Positions 46,292 to 56,216 are shown, counted from the first letter of the stretch. The stretch is DNA of 64,000 nucleotides from Dryocola sp031988645 (GCF_051307045.1 NZ_CP150452.1:1-64000), one strand, 5' to 3'. Notes: generated by a model not told the origin, from the sequence alone. Made by a program: numbers and translations.

Positions 46292-47188
46292 ATGCGTACT
46301 AACGAACTGGGTGAACTGACCGCTTTTGTCGCCGTCGCCGAAGAGAGGAGTTTTCGACGAGCCGCCGCGCGGCTTAATCTGACCCCCTCGACCCTTAGCT
46401 ATTCTTTGCGGTCGCTGGAAGAAAGACTCGGCGTCAGGCTGCTTAATCGCACCACCCGCACCGTCTCGCCTACTGCCGCCGGCAGGGCATTACTGGAAAA
46501 AATTGCTCCCGCCTTTTCCAGCATTGTGGAAGCGGTCGAAGACGTGAACGCCTTTCGGCAGCATCCCCACGGTAGCCTGCGGATCAGCTCTCCACGCATT
46601 GCGTACCAGATGGTCTTTACGCCTATTTTTCAGCAGTTTTCCCGCGGTTTCCCCGATATAACGCTGGAAATCTCACTCAATGACAGCTTTGTTGATATCG
46701 TTAAAGAGGGTTTTGATGCCGGTATTCGTCTGCGTACGGACATTCCGCAGGATATGAACGCGGTGCGGGTCACGCAGGACCTGACCGCCGCCGTGTATGG
46801 CTCGCCCGATTATTTTCGTCGTTTCCCTCTGCCGAAGACACCGCAAGATTTGCAGCAACATTTATGTATCGGCAGGCGTGCAATCTCCAGCGGTAATCTC
46901 TATCGATGGGAGTTTGCCAAAGACGGTAAGCAGGTTGCGATACCGGTAAGCGGCCCGCTGGTGCTGGATACGGTCGACATGATGATCGACGTCGCCCTGC
47001 AAGGCGTCGGGCTGGTGTATGCCCCGGACAGTGAAGAGAATCGGCAGCATGTGGCGGCTGGCCGGCTGGTGCGCGTCCTGGCTGACTGGTCGCCGACCGT
47101 CCCCGGTTTCTGCCTTTATTTCTCCGGCCACCGGCAAATGCCCGCGGCGCTTAAGGCATTGATTGCGACGATTCGCGTGGATACTTAA
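46292..47188 (+). CDS. LysR-family regulator
   Basis: 298 aa. Helix-turn-helix in AEERSFRRAAARLNLTPSTLSYSLRSLEERLG; ligand domain follows. The ATG at 46292 is preceded by TAGGA at good spacing; upstream in-frame starts lack one. Probable regulator of the divergent SDR. Confidence 0.87.
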   Translation: MRTNELGELTAFVAVAEERSFRRAAARLNLTPSTLSYSLRSLEERLGVRLLNRTTRTVSPTAAGRALLEKIAPAFSSIVEAVEDVNAFRQHPHGSLRISSPRIAYQMVFTPIFQQFSRGFPDITLEISLNDSFVDIVKEGFDAGIRLRTDIPQDMNAVRVTQDLTAAVYGSPDYFRRFPLPKTPQDLQQHLCIGRRAISSGNLYRWEFAKDGKQVAIPVSGPLVLDTVDMMIDVALQGVGLVYAPDSEENRQHVAAGRLVRVLADWSPTVPGFCLYFSGHRQMPAALKALIATIRVDT

Positions 47189-47311
47189 CTGGCCTGTTGA
47201 ACAACAGATTACTCGCCAGCGCCGGCCCGGTTTCCAGGCGCACCCCATTTAGCTGTATTAGCTTCTCGGGCTGTTAACTTTATTGGGCATCTCAAAATGA
47301 GGCTATAAATC

Positions 47312-47340
47312 ATGCCCCCCATTATGCCCCCAGAATGCAC
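47312..47340 (-). other. Possible integrase-leader remnant beside tRNA-Sec
   Basis: On the minus strand, about 100 bp past the 3' end of tRNA-Sec, two GGGGGCAT-like blocks occur (TGGGGGCAT, TGGGGGGCAT). This doublet is characteristic of the DNA just before P4-type integrase genes. No integrase ORF follows, so it may be what is left after an island was lost. The remaining 47189-47442 has no gene. Confidence 0.4.
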
Positions 47341-47442
47341 TTGATTCTGGTAGAGACAGTTGACCTCGGGAGAACATAATTAGCAGTAATTGCGGGTGTT
47401 ATAGGGGATTTACTTGAGACAGTGGAGTTCAGCAGAGTAAAT

Positions 47443-47537
47443 TGGCGGAAGATCACAGGAGTCGAACCTGCCCGGCACCGCTGGCGGCACCAACTGGAGT
47501 TGAAGTCCAGCCGCCTCACCGGAGACGACGATCTTCC
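47443..47537 (-). tRNA. selC: tRNA-Sec (UCA anticodon)
   Basis: 95-nt tRNA read on the minus strand: acceptor GGAAGATC paired with GATCTTCC, encoded CCA end, long variable arm, T-loop GGTTCGACTCC, anticodon loop CTTCAAC with UCA. Sequence is close to E. coli selC. It decodes UGA as selenocysteine in fdoG, 7 kb away. Confidence 0.96.
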
Positions 47538-47568
47538 TGGCCTCGATTGCTACATGGAGGCGGGGCGG

Positions 47569-47596
47569 ATTATACCGGGTTTTCTCCAACCGCCAA
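47569..47596 (-). promoter_or_regulatory. selC promoter
   Basis: Minus-strand TTGGCG (47591-47596), 16-bp spacer, TATAAT (47569-47574), followed by a GC-rich discriminator typical of stringently controlled tRNA genes. The rest of 47538-47843 shows no ORF. Confidence 0.75.
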
Positions 47597-47843
47597 ACAA
47601 TGCTTTGCCCTTTCCCGGTAATACTTCTTTTACCCTTAGCCAAAGCAACTAATCCGTACATAAAGCATACAATTTATTCTTTATGGAGTTTGTTCCGGCC
47701 TGACTACCGCAACCTTATCTTGGTTACAGGCTGGTTCAGCGCCAGCACTACTTACCGTCAATCCACCAGAAAAACAGCCTGTTTCTCGTATTGTTATGTA
47801 GTAATTTACATAGCGAAATAACAAAACGGAGAAAAGTAACCCG

Positions 47844-48347
47844 ATGAATTTATATATTTTTTATGTGGGCGGAAATGCCGGGAAGTCGAATATCGAAGTG
47901 CACGACATTCAGTTTGCGGCGGTGGAGAAACCTCATGATGCGATACCGCTTTTGCGGGAGGCGTGGTTTGGCGACAGGGACAAGATTCACCTGGACGGCT
48001 ACGCGAAAATTGCATGGGCAGACGGCTACGACATTACGCTGTCTTCACAGCCGTACACCGGCAGCAAGAAGCTCTATTTCGTGAATGCCGGCGGCTATCT
48101 GCCGCACACGCTTGCCGAGCAGCACGAGTTTGATCTGTTCGTGGCGGAAAAAGCCGCCGAAGCGAAAGCCAGGGCGCTGAGAGTGTTGTTAAAAGACACT
48201 CAGCAGCAGCACAAAGACAATCTGAAAGACGTCGACGATTGTCTGCTCCTTGAGAAGGTGGGCGATTTTTATCTGCACCTGACTGAAAATCCTGACGGCA
48301 AACATTTCACCCCGGAATGGCAGGGGTATCAGCCTATCGGCGAGTAA
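47844..48347 (+). CDS. DUF1543 protein
   Basis: 167 aa, starting MNLYIFYVGGNAGKSNIEVHD, with the DUF1543 pattern of paired modules (VHLDGYAKI-like IHLDGYAKIAWADGYDI and LYFVNAGGYLP). Soluble. Function unknown. Confidence 0.82.
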   Translation: MNLYIFYVGGNAGKSNIEVHDIQFAAVEKPHDAIPLLREAWFGDRDKIHLDGYAKIAWADGYDITLSSQPYTGSKKLYFVNAGGYLPHTLAEQHEFDLFVAEKAAEAKARALRVLLKDTQQQHKDNLKDVDDCLLLEKVGDFYLHLTENPDGKHFTPEWQGYQPIGE

Positions 48348-48472
48348 TTTTTGTCGGCCGGCGCTGCGCTTACCCGCCTGCAAAGCTGCCGCGGTTTTGA
48401 GGCTTTTTTGCATCAAGCCTGCAAAGCTAAATGCCCCCGGCCAAACCAGTAAGCAAAAAATTTTTATTTTTC

Positions 48473-48501
48473 TGACAATATTTCCGTTGCTCATTCGTCT
48501 A
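48473..48501 (+). promoter_or_regulatory. Candidate promoter of the sigma-factor operon
   Basis: TGACAA (48473-48478), 17 bp, CGTCTA (48496-48501). The CGTC-type -10 resembles promoters read by ECF sigma factors, which would make the operon autoregulated. Tentative. Confidence 0.35.
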
Positions 48502-48546
48502 CCTCATCAGCAGTAATAATTAGCTAACTGGTGAGGAGCAAAAACG

Positions 48547-49008
48547 ATGAGAGATTTTGATATGCGTGGACATGGCCGGGATCGCGGCCATGGATTTGGC
48601 GGGCACCGGATGGCTAAGCCGCTGGTGATTGGCGTTGTGCTGGTTGCGGTGCTGGGTCTGCTGGTGATGTCCCTGTGGAACGCGCTGCTGCCTGCGGTTA
48701 TCGGCGTGAAAAGCATCGGCTTCTGGCAGGCGCTGGGCCTGTTAGTACTGTGTCGTATTCTGTTCGGCGGGCTGGGCTGGCGCCCCGGCATGTTCGGCAT
48801 GGGCCGGGAGCGTCGGCGGATGCATGAACGCTGGATGCAGATGACGCCGGAGGAGCGCGAGCAGTTCATTCAGCAGCGTCGTGAAGGGTTCTGGCGTCAC
48901 GGCTTCGGGCATTGCCGTCATGGCGACCCGCGCGAGCGCCGTGGTGAAGCCGAGCGCCGCCAGCAGCAGCCGGAAGATAACGCTCCGAAACCGACAGAAG
49001 CCGAGTGA
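48547..49008 (+). CDS. Membrane protein, putative partner or anti-sigma of the downstream sigma factor
   Basis: 153 aa: a Gly/His/Arg-rich N-terminus (residues 1-22), two hydrophobic helices (about 24-47 and 56-72), then a charged cytoplasmic tail with MTPEEREQFIQQRREGFW and His/Cys clusters (HGFGHCRHGD). No family recognised. Its stop overlaps the GTG start of the sigma factor gene (GTGA), so the two are translationally coupled. Confidence 0.7.
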   Translation: MRDFDMRGHGRDRGHGFGGHRMAKPLVIGVVLVAVLGLLVMSLWNALLPAVIGVKSIGFWQALGLLVLCRILFGGLGWRPGMFGMGRERRRMHERWMQMTPEEREQFIQQRREGFWRHGFGHCRHGDPRERRGEAERRQQQPEDNAPKPTEAE

Positions 49009-49574
49009 CGGCGATGAAGGCCGGGACGGCGGGAAACTCCCTTGTGATGTCGGCGCTCAACGCCTGCCGGTCCCGGCTGAAAGCCTTTATCGTCGGCCGC
49101 ACGGCGGTAAAAGATGATGCGGACGATATCCTGCAGGAAGTGACCTGGCAGTTGATGAGAGTGGAGCAGCCGGTGGAGAACGTCGCCGCCTGGCTGTTTC
49201 GCGCCGCGCGCAATGAGATGACCGATCGGGCGCGTAAAAAGCGCGAGCTTCCACTTGCGGACTATTATTCCGCCGACGAAGAAGGCTTCCTGCCGGAAGA
49301 CGAACTGGCGGAAACGCTGTTCGGCGTACCGCAGTCTCCGGAGGAGGCATATCTGAGCGAGCTGCTGTGGGGTGAACTGGAGGACGCGCTGTCGGAGCTT
49401 CCCGCGGCGCAGCGCGAAGCGTTCGAAAAAACCGAACTACAAGGCTACAGCTTTAAGGAACTGGCGGAAGAAACCGGCGTCAGCGTGCAGGCGCTGCTGT
49501 CCCGCAAGCACAAGGCCGTGCTTTACCTGCGAACCCGCCTGCGCAATCTTTATGATGAGCTGACGGAAGGCTAA
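49005..49574 (+). CDS. RNA polymerase sigma factor, ECF type
   Basis: 189 aa. Region 2: DDADDILQEVTWQLMR ... VAAWLFRAARNEMTDRARKK; region 4: LSELPAAQREAFEKTELQGYSFKELAEETGVSVQALLSRKHKA. The GTG at 49005 overlaps the previous gene; an ATG at 49014 is an alternative start. The linker between regions 2 and 4 (about residues 80-125) is long and acidic. Regulon unknown. Confidence 0.85.
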   Translation: MTAMKAGTAGNSLVMSALNACRSRLKAFIVGRTAVKDDADDILQEVTWQLMRVEQPVENVAAWLFRAARNEMTDRARKKRELPLADYYSADEEGFLPEDELAETLFGVPQSPEEAYLSELLWGELEDALSELPAAQREAFEKTELQGYSFKELAEETGVSVQALLSRKHKAVLYLRTRLRNLYDELTEG

Positions 49575-49599
49575 GGGAACGGAAAATCGGCCGGCAGTA

Positions 49600-49627
49600 G
49601 GGTGGATAAGCGCGAGCGCCATCCACC
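49600..49627. repeat. Dispersed palindromic repeat, copy 2
   Basis: GGGTGGATAAGC ... CATCCACC between the convergent sigma-factor and fdhE ends. Outer GGCCGG (49589-49594) and CCGGCC (49632-49637) extend the symmetry. Confidence 0.75.
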
Positions 49628-49645
49628 GCTAACCGGCCCTGAAAA

Positions 49646-50575
49646 TTATTCCCCTTCGCCCGGGAATAAGAACGGGTTGATTGAGCTTCGGGCAAAACCT
49701 TCCTGTTCCATGCGCGCGTCCAGCACCAGCGAGGCTAAATCGTCCGCTACCGCCTCTACTTTGGCATCTTTTTCCTGATAGAGAAGCTTCAGATAGGTGC
49801 CGCAGTCGCCGCAGCTTTCGGCCTTAATCGCCGACTGTTCGCTTTCCAGCGACCAGTAGTTCAGATCGCGGGTTTGCTCGCAGTTGCTGCACTTCACGCG
49901 CACCACGTGCCACTCGGTCTCGCACAGGTTGCAGTGCAGATAGCGCAGGCCGTTGGTGGTGCCGATCTGCACGATGCCGGAAACGGGCATCGAACCGCAG
50001 ACCGGGCAGAACTGGCGCTGTTCGCCGTATTCCGCCTTCGCCTTGCCCGGGATCAGGCTTGCCATCTGCGCCCAGTAAAGCGACAGCGCGGCCCAGATAA
50101 ACGGGGCTTTGTCGCTGGAAACCTGCGCGAAATCCGCGTTGAACAGCGCGGTGGCCATCTCTTCGAGCTCCTGCGTCGAGGCTTTTTCCAGATTTTCGAT
50201 AACCGCCAGCGCCTGGCCGCTCATTTCCGGCTTCAGCTCGGCGATCAGCGAATTGAGCAGGCGCTGCCAGTGCGCATCACGCGGCAGCACGTGAATATCC
50301 AGCGGCGGCCTGCCGGTTTCGGCGGATTTTTCAATCAGCGCGGTTAAATCCATCTGCAGCGGATGGTCGTACAGCACCACTTCCTGCGCGTGGGCAACCA
50401 GCGCGGCAAAGCGCAGGAAATCACCCAGGGGATTATTGGTGGCCAGTTCGCGCAGGCGCTCTGCGCGGCGGTTGTAGAGATTTTTCAGCCGGGGAAACAA
50501 TAACGGCGGAATCATCTCCGCCGTGCGTTTCTCGCTCTTATCCAGCCGATCTTGCGGGACTATGCGAATACTCAT
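49646..50575 (-). CDS. fdhE: Formate dehydrogenase accessory protein FdhE
   Basis: 309 aa. Needed for assembly of the Tat-exported respiratory formate dehydrogenases. The C-terminal half carries four CxxC knuckles (CPVCGS, CNLCET, CSNCEQ, CGDCGT), a rubredoxin-like metal site. Overlaps fdoI by ATGA, last gene of the fdo operon. Confidence 0.95.
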   Translation of the reverse strand: MSIRIVPQDRLDKSEKRTAEMIPPLLFPRLKNLYNRRAERLRELATNNPLGDFLRFAALVAHAQEVVLYDHPLQMDLTALIEKSAETGRPPLDIHVLPRDAHWQRLLNSLIAELKPEMSGQALAVIENLEKASTQELEEMATALFNADFAQVSSDKAPFIWAALSLYWAQMASLIPGKAKAEYGEQRQFCPVCGSMPVSGIVQIGTTNGLRYLHCNLCETEWHVVRVKCSNCEQTRDLNYWSLESEQSAIKAESCGDCGTYLKLLYQEKDAKVEAVADDLASLVLDARMEQEGFARSSINPFLFPGEGE

Positions 50576-51207
50576 TCCGATCGTTTTTCCTCTTTCTGGC
50601 GAACTTCACGATACCATTTCGGATGGTGTTTTTTCGCCCAGGTCGTGGTGACCCAGCCTTCCACCATCGCGGTAATCGTGCCTTTCACCCAAAGTGCGGC
50701 GTAGATGTGGACCATAATAACCACAATTAACGCTACTGCGGCAAATGAATGCACCATCAGCGCTACGCGGATTACCGGGATTGAGAAAACAGGCGCGAAG
50801 TAAGGACGCCAGATAACCACGCCGCTTACCAGCAGCAGCACCAGCAGAATAATCGCCGCCCAGAATACGCATTTCTGGCCGAAGTTATACCGCCCGGTGT
50901 CGCCTACCTCCTCGTTGACGACGATCTTACGAATATTCTTCGCCCAAAAGATATCATCCCGATTGATTAGGTTATGGTGCCAGTAACGGAAAAACATAAT
51001 GATAAACGAGGCGAACATCACCACGCCGACGAACGGGTGGAGGATGCGCGCCAGCTGCGGCGTGCCGAGAATATGCATCAGCCAGTTGAAGGACGGGAAG
51101 AAGAAGCCCAGCCCGCTCACCGCCGCCAGCACGAAGCAGAAGGCGGTGATCCAGTGGTTGATGCGTTCAGGCGCGCTGTAGCGCTGAATGGTCACTTGTT
51201 TTTTCAT
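50572..51207 (-). CDS. fdoI: Formate dehydrogenase-O cytochrome b556 subunit
   Basis: 211-aa gamma subunit: four membrane helices with haem-ligand histidines (ERINHWITAF, ILHPFVGVVMF, VALMVHSFAAVAL), passing electrons to quinone. Overlaps fdoH by ATGA. Confidence 0.95.
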   Translation of the reverse strand: MKKQVTIQRYSAPERINHWITAFCFVLAAVSGLGFFFPSFNWLMHILGTPQLARILHPFVGVVMFASFIIMFFRYWHHNLINRDDIFWAKNIRKIVVNEEVGDTGRYNFGQKCVFWAAIILLVLLLVSGVVIWRPYFAPVFSIPVIRVALMVHSFAAVALIVVIMVHIYAALWVKGTITAMVEGWVTTTWAKKHHPKWYREVRQKEEKRSE

Positions 51208-52109
51208 GGTTTGCGCACCTCGTCATCGTCATGGTGCAGGTTATCGTCATCGATTTCGGCACGGTTCGGGCCGACCCCAACATAGTGGAATACGCTGGCG
51301 GCGAAGGTCGCGGCAAAGCCGATAGCGGCCAGCGGCTTCCACACGCCTTTCCAGAATTTCACCGTTGGGCTGATGGACGGGTTCTCCGGCAGGCCGTGAT
51401 ACAGCGTCGGCTTGTCCGCATGATGAAGCACGTACATCACGTGCGTGCCGCCTACACCGGCTGGATCGTACAGCCCGGCGTTGTCGTAACCACGGGTTTT
51501 CAACTCCGCCACGCGCTCGCCCGCGAGGGTTTTCATATCGTCTTTTGAGCCGAAATGAATCGCCCCGGTTGGGCAGGTTTTCACGCACGCCGGCTCCTGG
51601 CCGACAACGACCCGGTCCACGCACAGGGTGCATTTGTAGACGCGGTTGTCCTCCGGGTTCAGGCGCGGCACGTCAAACGGGCAGCCCGCGATGCAGTAGC
51701 CGCAGCCAATGCACTGCTCGGACTGGAAGTCGACGATGCCGTTGGCGTACTGGATGATCGCGCCTTCTGAAGGGCAGGCCTTCAGGCAGCCCGGATCCGC
51801 GCAGTGCATGCAGCCGTCTTTGCGGATAAGCCATTCCAGTTTGTCGTTTTGCTCCACTTCCGAGAAGCGCATCACCGTCCATGACTTGGCGGTTAAGTCT
51901 GCCGGATTGTCGTACACCCCGACGTTGTGCCCCACTTCATCGCGAATGTCGTTCCACTCCGAACACGCCACCTGGCAGGCCTTGCAGCCGATGCAGGTGG
52001 TGACGTCGATAAGCTTCGCCACCTCTGCCTGGCGATCCCGCGCCTGCGGCGCGGGGGTGAAGCCGTTGGTGGCGGAACGACGGATGATGTCCTGAGATTG
52101 ATAAGCCAT
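51204..52109 (-). CDS. fdoH: Formate dehydrogenase-O iron-sulfur subunit
   Basis: 301-aa beta subunit with four [4Fe-4S] clusters (CIGCKACQVAC, CMHCADPGCLKACP, CIGCGYCIAGCP, CTLCVDRV ... CVKTCP) and a C-terminal membrane anchor helix (about residues 255-280). Twelve bases after fdoG. Confidence 0.96.
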   Translation of the reverse strand: MAYQSQDIIRRSATNGFTPAPQARDRQAEVAKLIDVTTCIGCKACQVACSEWNDIRDEVGHNVGVYDNPADLTAKSWTVMRFSEVEQNDKLEWLIRKDGCMHCADPGCLKACPSEGAIIQYANGIVDFQSEQCIGCGYCIAGCPFDVPRLNPEDNRVYKCTLCVDRVVVGQEPACVKTCPTGAIHFGSKDDMKTLAGERVAELKTRGYDNAGLYDPAGVGGTHVMYVLHHADKPTLYHGLPENPSISPTVKFWKGVWKPLAAIGFAATFAASVFHYVGVGPNRAEIDDDNLHHDDDEVRKP

Positions 52110-52121
52110 AATTCGTCTCCG

Positions 52122-55100
52122 TTACACCTTTTCCACGTTGACCAGGAACGCCTTGAATTCCGGCGTTTGCGTGTTGGCGTCGCCGACAAACGGCGTCAGG
52201 GTGTTGGCGATAAAGCCTTTCTTCGCCACGCCCTCGTAGCCCCAGTGGATCGGGATGCCGATGGTGTCAACTTTTTTGCCGTCCACGTCAAGCTGGCGGA
52301 TACGCTTGGTCACCACCGCTTTGGCCTTAATAAAGCCGCGGTTGGAGGAGACTTTCACCGTATCGCCCTGAACAATGCCGAGAGAGTTGGCGAGCTTTTC
52401 ACCAATCTCGACAAACTGCTCCGGCTGCGCGATGGCGTTTAACAGCGCGTGCTTGGTCCAGTAGTGGAAATGTTCCGTCAGACGATAGGTAGTGCCGACA
52501 TACGGGAACTTGTCGTGCTTGCCCATGGTATCAAGATCGTCTTTAAACACGCGAGCGGCCGGGTTGGACACCACGTTCGGGTGCAGCGGGTTGGTGCCCA
52601 GCGGTGTTTCAAACGGCTCGTAGTGTTCCGGGAACGGCCCCTCGGCCATTTTATCGACGGCAAACAGGCGGCCTAAACCTTCCGGCTGCATGATAAACGG
52701 CCCGACGTCGCTGCCCGGCGCGGCGGTGCTGTAATCCGGCACGTCCACGCCGCCCCACTTCGCGCCGTCCCAGGAGATCAGGCGGCGTTTTTCATCCCAG
52801 GGTTTGCCCTGCGGATCTGCGGAAGCGCGGTTGTACAGAATGCGGCGGTTAAGCGGCCACGCCCAGGCCCAGGCCAGCGTATTGCCGAGGCCGGACGGAT
52901 CGGCGTTATCGCGGCGCGCCATCTGGTTGCCTTCCGGCGTCCAGCTGCCGGCGAAAATCCAGCAGCCGCTTGCGGTGGTGCCGTCATCGCGCAGCTGGGC
53001 GAAGGAGCTGAGCTGCTGGCCTTTTTTCACCAGCACGTCGCCGGTTGCCGGGTCGGTAACATCCGCCAGCGCCTTGCCGTTGCTCTCCATGGCCACCTCT
53101 TCCGGCGCCGGGTTATCCGGCGTCAGGTAGTTCCAGGTCATGTTCAGCACCTGCTCAGGCACCGCGCCGCCCTCGCGCAGATACATATGGCGCAGACGGG
53201 TGAAGATACCGGAGAGGATTTCGCCGTCGTTCAGCGCTTCTCCCGGACCGTCCGCGCCCTTCCAGTGCCACTGCAGCCAGCGGCCGGAGTTAACGATGGA
53301 CCCGTTCTCCTCGGCAAAGCAGGTTGACGGCAGGCGGAACACCTCGGTCTGGATTTTCGCCGGATCGACATCGTTCATCTCGCCGTGGTTTTGCCAGAAG
53401 TTCGAGGTTTCGGTGTTCAGCGGGTCGATGGTTACAAGGAACTTCAGCTTCGACAGCGACGCAATGACCTTATTTTTGTTCGGGAAGGAGGCGACAGGGT
53501 TAAAGCCCTGGCACAGATAGCCGTTCACCTTGCCCTGGTTCATCATCTCGAAGTATTGCAGCACGTCGTACGGCTTGTCCCACTTCGGCAGCCAGTCATA
53601 GCCCCAGCTGTTTTCCGCGGTAGCCTTGTCGCCGTAGAAGGCTTTCATCATCGAAACGAAGAATTTCGGGTAGTTGCTCCAGTAGTTGACCTGGCCTGCC
53701 AGCAGCGGTTTTGGCGTGTTGGCGGCAAGGTAAGTCTGGATGTCGGTTTGTTTTTCACTCGGCAGGTTCATATAGCCCGGCAGGCTGGTGGACAGCAGGC
53801 CGAGGTCGGTCAGACCCTGAATGTTGGAGTGGCCGCGCAGGGCGTTTACGCCGCCGCCTGCCATGCCCATGTTGCCGAGCAGCAGCTGGATCATCGCCAT
53901 GGTGCGGATGTTCTGCGCGCCCACGGAGTGCTGCGTCCAGCCCAGCGCGTAGAGGAACGACGCCGTTTTGTCTTTTACGCTGGTTTCGGCAATGTATGCG
54001 CAAACTTTCAGGAAATCGTCTTTTGGCGTACCGCAAATATTGGAAACCACCTCCGGCGTGTAGCGGGAAACGTGCTCTTTGAGCAGGTTCCACACGCAGC
54101 GCGGGTGCTGGAGCGTCAGGTCGCGTTTGGCGAAGCCCTGCTCATCCAGCTCGTAGTTCCAGGTGGTTTTGTCGTACTTGCGGGCCTCCGCGTCGTAGCC
54201 GGAGAACAGGGCCTTCGTCGAAGCTGTAGTCCTCGCGCACGATCAGATTCGCGTTGGTGTAGGCCTCAACGTATTCGCGGTTGAATTTGTTGTTGTTGAT
54301 CAGATACAGCAGCACGCCTGACAGGAAGGCGATGTCAGTGCCGGAACGAATCGGGGTGTAGAAATCCGCAACCGATGCGGTTCGCGTAAAGCGAGGATCG
54401 ATAACAATCAGCTTCGCGCCGTTGTGGATTTTGGCTTCCATCGCCCAGCGGAATCCTACCGGATGCGCTTCCGCGGCGTTGCCGCCCATCACGATCAGCA
54501 GATTGGCGTTCTTAATATCAACCCAGTGGTTGGTCATCGCACCGCGACCAAATGTTGGAGCAAGACTTGCTACCGTTGGTCCGTGTCAGACACGCGCCTG
54601 GTTATCCACGGCTAGCATGCCCAGCGCGCGGGTAAATTTCTGGGTTAAATAGCCGGTTTCATTACTGGAAGCGGAGGCGCACAGCATGCCGGTGGAAAGC
54701 CAGCGGTTGACCGTGGCGCCCTGGTCGTTCTGCGCAATAAAGTTGGCGTCGCGGTCTTCTTTCATCAGCTTCGCGATACGGTCAAAGGCCGTTTCCCAGC
54801 TGATTTGCTCCCACTTATCCGAGCCGGGTGCGCGGTAAGACGGGAATTTAAGACGGCTTTCGCTGTGGATGAAGTCCACAAGGCCTGCGCCTTTAGGGCA
54901 GAGCGCGCCGCGGTTTACCGGGTGGTCCGGGTCGCCTTCGATATGGAAGATTGATGCTTTGGCATTTTTCGCGCCGTCGCCAAGGCTATACATCAATAGC
55001 CCGCAACCAACGGAACAGTATGTGCAGGTATTACGGGTTTCACGGGTGCGCAGCAGTTTATATTGCCGTGTTTCCGCAAGCGCAACGCCTGGGGCAAAAC

Positions 55101-55173
55101 CCAGCGCCGCTGCCGTGGTGCCTGCCATACCGCCAGCACAGATCTTAAAGAACTGCCTTCTGCTGACCTGCAT
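52122..55173 (-). CDS. fdoG: Formate dehydrogenase-O catalytic selenoprotein, one +1 frameshift in this assembly
   Basis: Molybdopterin selenoenzyme oxidising formate in the periplasm. Start MQVSRRQFFK at 55173 (AGGAG before it) carries the Tat motif. The cluster motif CTYCSVGC is at the N-terminus. Codon 196 is UGA (54586-54588), the Sec position of E. coli FdoG, followed by a SECIS hairpin. A separate break at GGGCC 54209-54213 is repaired by removing one base, joining YSFDEG to LFSGYDAEARKYDK. Total 1016 residues, the E. coli length. Confidence 0.95.
54557..54588 (-). promoter_or_regulatory. Selenocysteine UGA and bacterial SECIS element
   Basis: UGA at 54586-54588, then 11 nt, then a hairpin at 54557-54574: GG, a bulged U, AGCAA, loop GUC, UUGCU, CC. 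The bulged U and GU-containing loop are the features SelB recognises. Confidence 0.88.
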
Positions 55174-55343
55174 GGATTGCTCCTGTTTCGACATTTTCAC
55201 ATGACTTTTAGGTTTAATTTTGCGGTGTTTGCCGCAAAGGTTCACAATCGAACCCTAAACTGGTATTACCCTCCTTCCCGGAGGGCTAGCGTCTGAAGAA
55301 TACCACATTGGTATTAAGGCTGTTCTTATCTGGTTAACGCAAA

Positions 55344-56216
55344 GTGAATAAAACCGACCAAAATCACGAAGAAATTGTGACAAACATCACAGGTTTACGT
55401 TCTGCCGAATTATGGCAACGGGGATCGCTGCAGGCCGTGCAAACGGACTGGATCGCCGAAGAAGTCCCGGTTGCGCTGGTTTATAACGGCATATCCCACG
55501 TCGTCATGATGGCTTCGCCGCTCGATCTTGAACTTTTTGCCGTCGGCTTTTCCTTATCCGAAGGGATTATTGAATCGCCGGCGGATATTTTCGGAATCGA
55601 TTTGGTGCCCGCCTGTAACGGTATGGAAGTGCGGATTGAGCTTTCCAGCCGCCGCTTTATGGGCCTGAAAGAGCGCCGCCGCTCGCTTGCCGGGCGCACC
55701 GGCTGCGGCGTGTGCGGCGTTGAGCAGCTCAACGATGTGGGCCGCCCGCTCTCGCCTTTGCCGTTTACCCAAACCTTTGACCTGAACACGCTTGATGCCG
55801 CGCTGGGCCAGATGCGCAGCTATCAGCCGATTGGCGAGCTGACCGGCTGCACGCACGTCGCGCTGTGGCTAAACGAGCAGGGCGAGATTATGGCCGGCAA
55901 AGAAGATATCGGCCGCCATGTGGCGCTCGACAAAATGCTGGGCGCCCGCGCGCGGCAAAACTGGCACCGCGGCGCGGTGCTGGTTTCCAGCCGTGCCAGC
56001 TATGAAATGGTGCAAAAATCCGCCCAGTGCGGCATAGAAATCTTAATTGCCGTATCCGCGGCCACCACGCTTGCGGTAGAGGTCGCCCGGCGCTGCAACT
56101 TAACGCTGGTAGGCTTCAGCCGCCCCGGCCCGCGCTACTGTTTATACGCATCCGGGACGGCTGGTATAGGCCGCATCACATTAACTTCGCCAGCCACGGC
56201 ACCCATCGCCGGATAA
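55344..56216 (+). CDS. fdhD: Formate dehydrogenase sulfurtransferase FdhD
   Basis: 290 aa. Transfers sulfur from IscS to the molybdenum cofactor of formate dehydrogenases through the CGVCG cysteines. Ends with the GDP-binding-like region FSRPGPRYCLYA. GTG start at 55344. Divergent from fdoG across 170 bp, as in E. coli. Confidence 0.95.
   Translation: MNKTDQNHEEIVTNITGLRSAELWQRGSLQAVQTDWIAEEVPVALVYNGISHVVMMASPLDLELFAVGFSLSEGIIESPADIFGIDLVPACNGMEVRIELSSRRFMGLKERRRSLAGRTGCGVCGVEQLNDVGRPLSPLPFTQTFDLNTLDAALGQMRSYQPIGELTGCTHVALWLNEQGEIMAGKEDIGRHVALDKMLGARARQNWHRGAVLVSSRASYEMVQKSAQCGIEILIAVSAATTLAVEVARRCNLTLVGFSRPGPRYCLYASGTAGIGRITLTSPATAPIAG

Noticed and set aside
46862..47248. Minus-strand frame reading through the 3' end of the LysR gene
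   Set aside because: Overlaps a recognised gene and has no family pattern; not supported as a gene.
54586..54588. UGA in fdoG as a nonsense mutation
   Set aside because: It is codon 196, the known selenocysteine position, with a fitting SECIS hairpin and tRNA-Sec in the same window.
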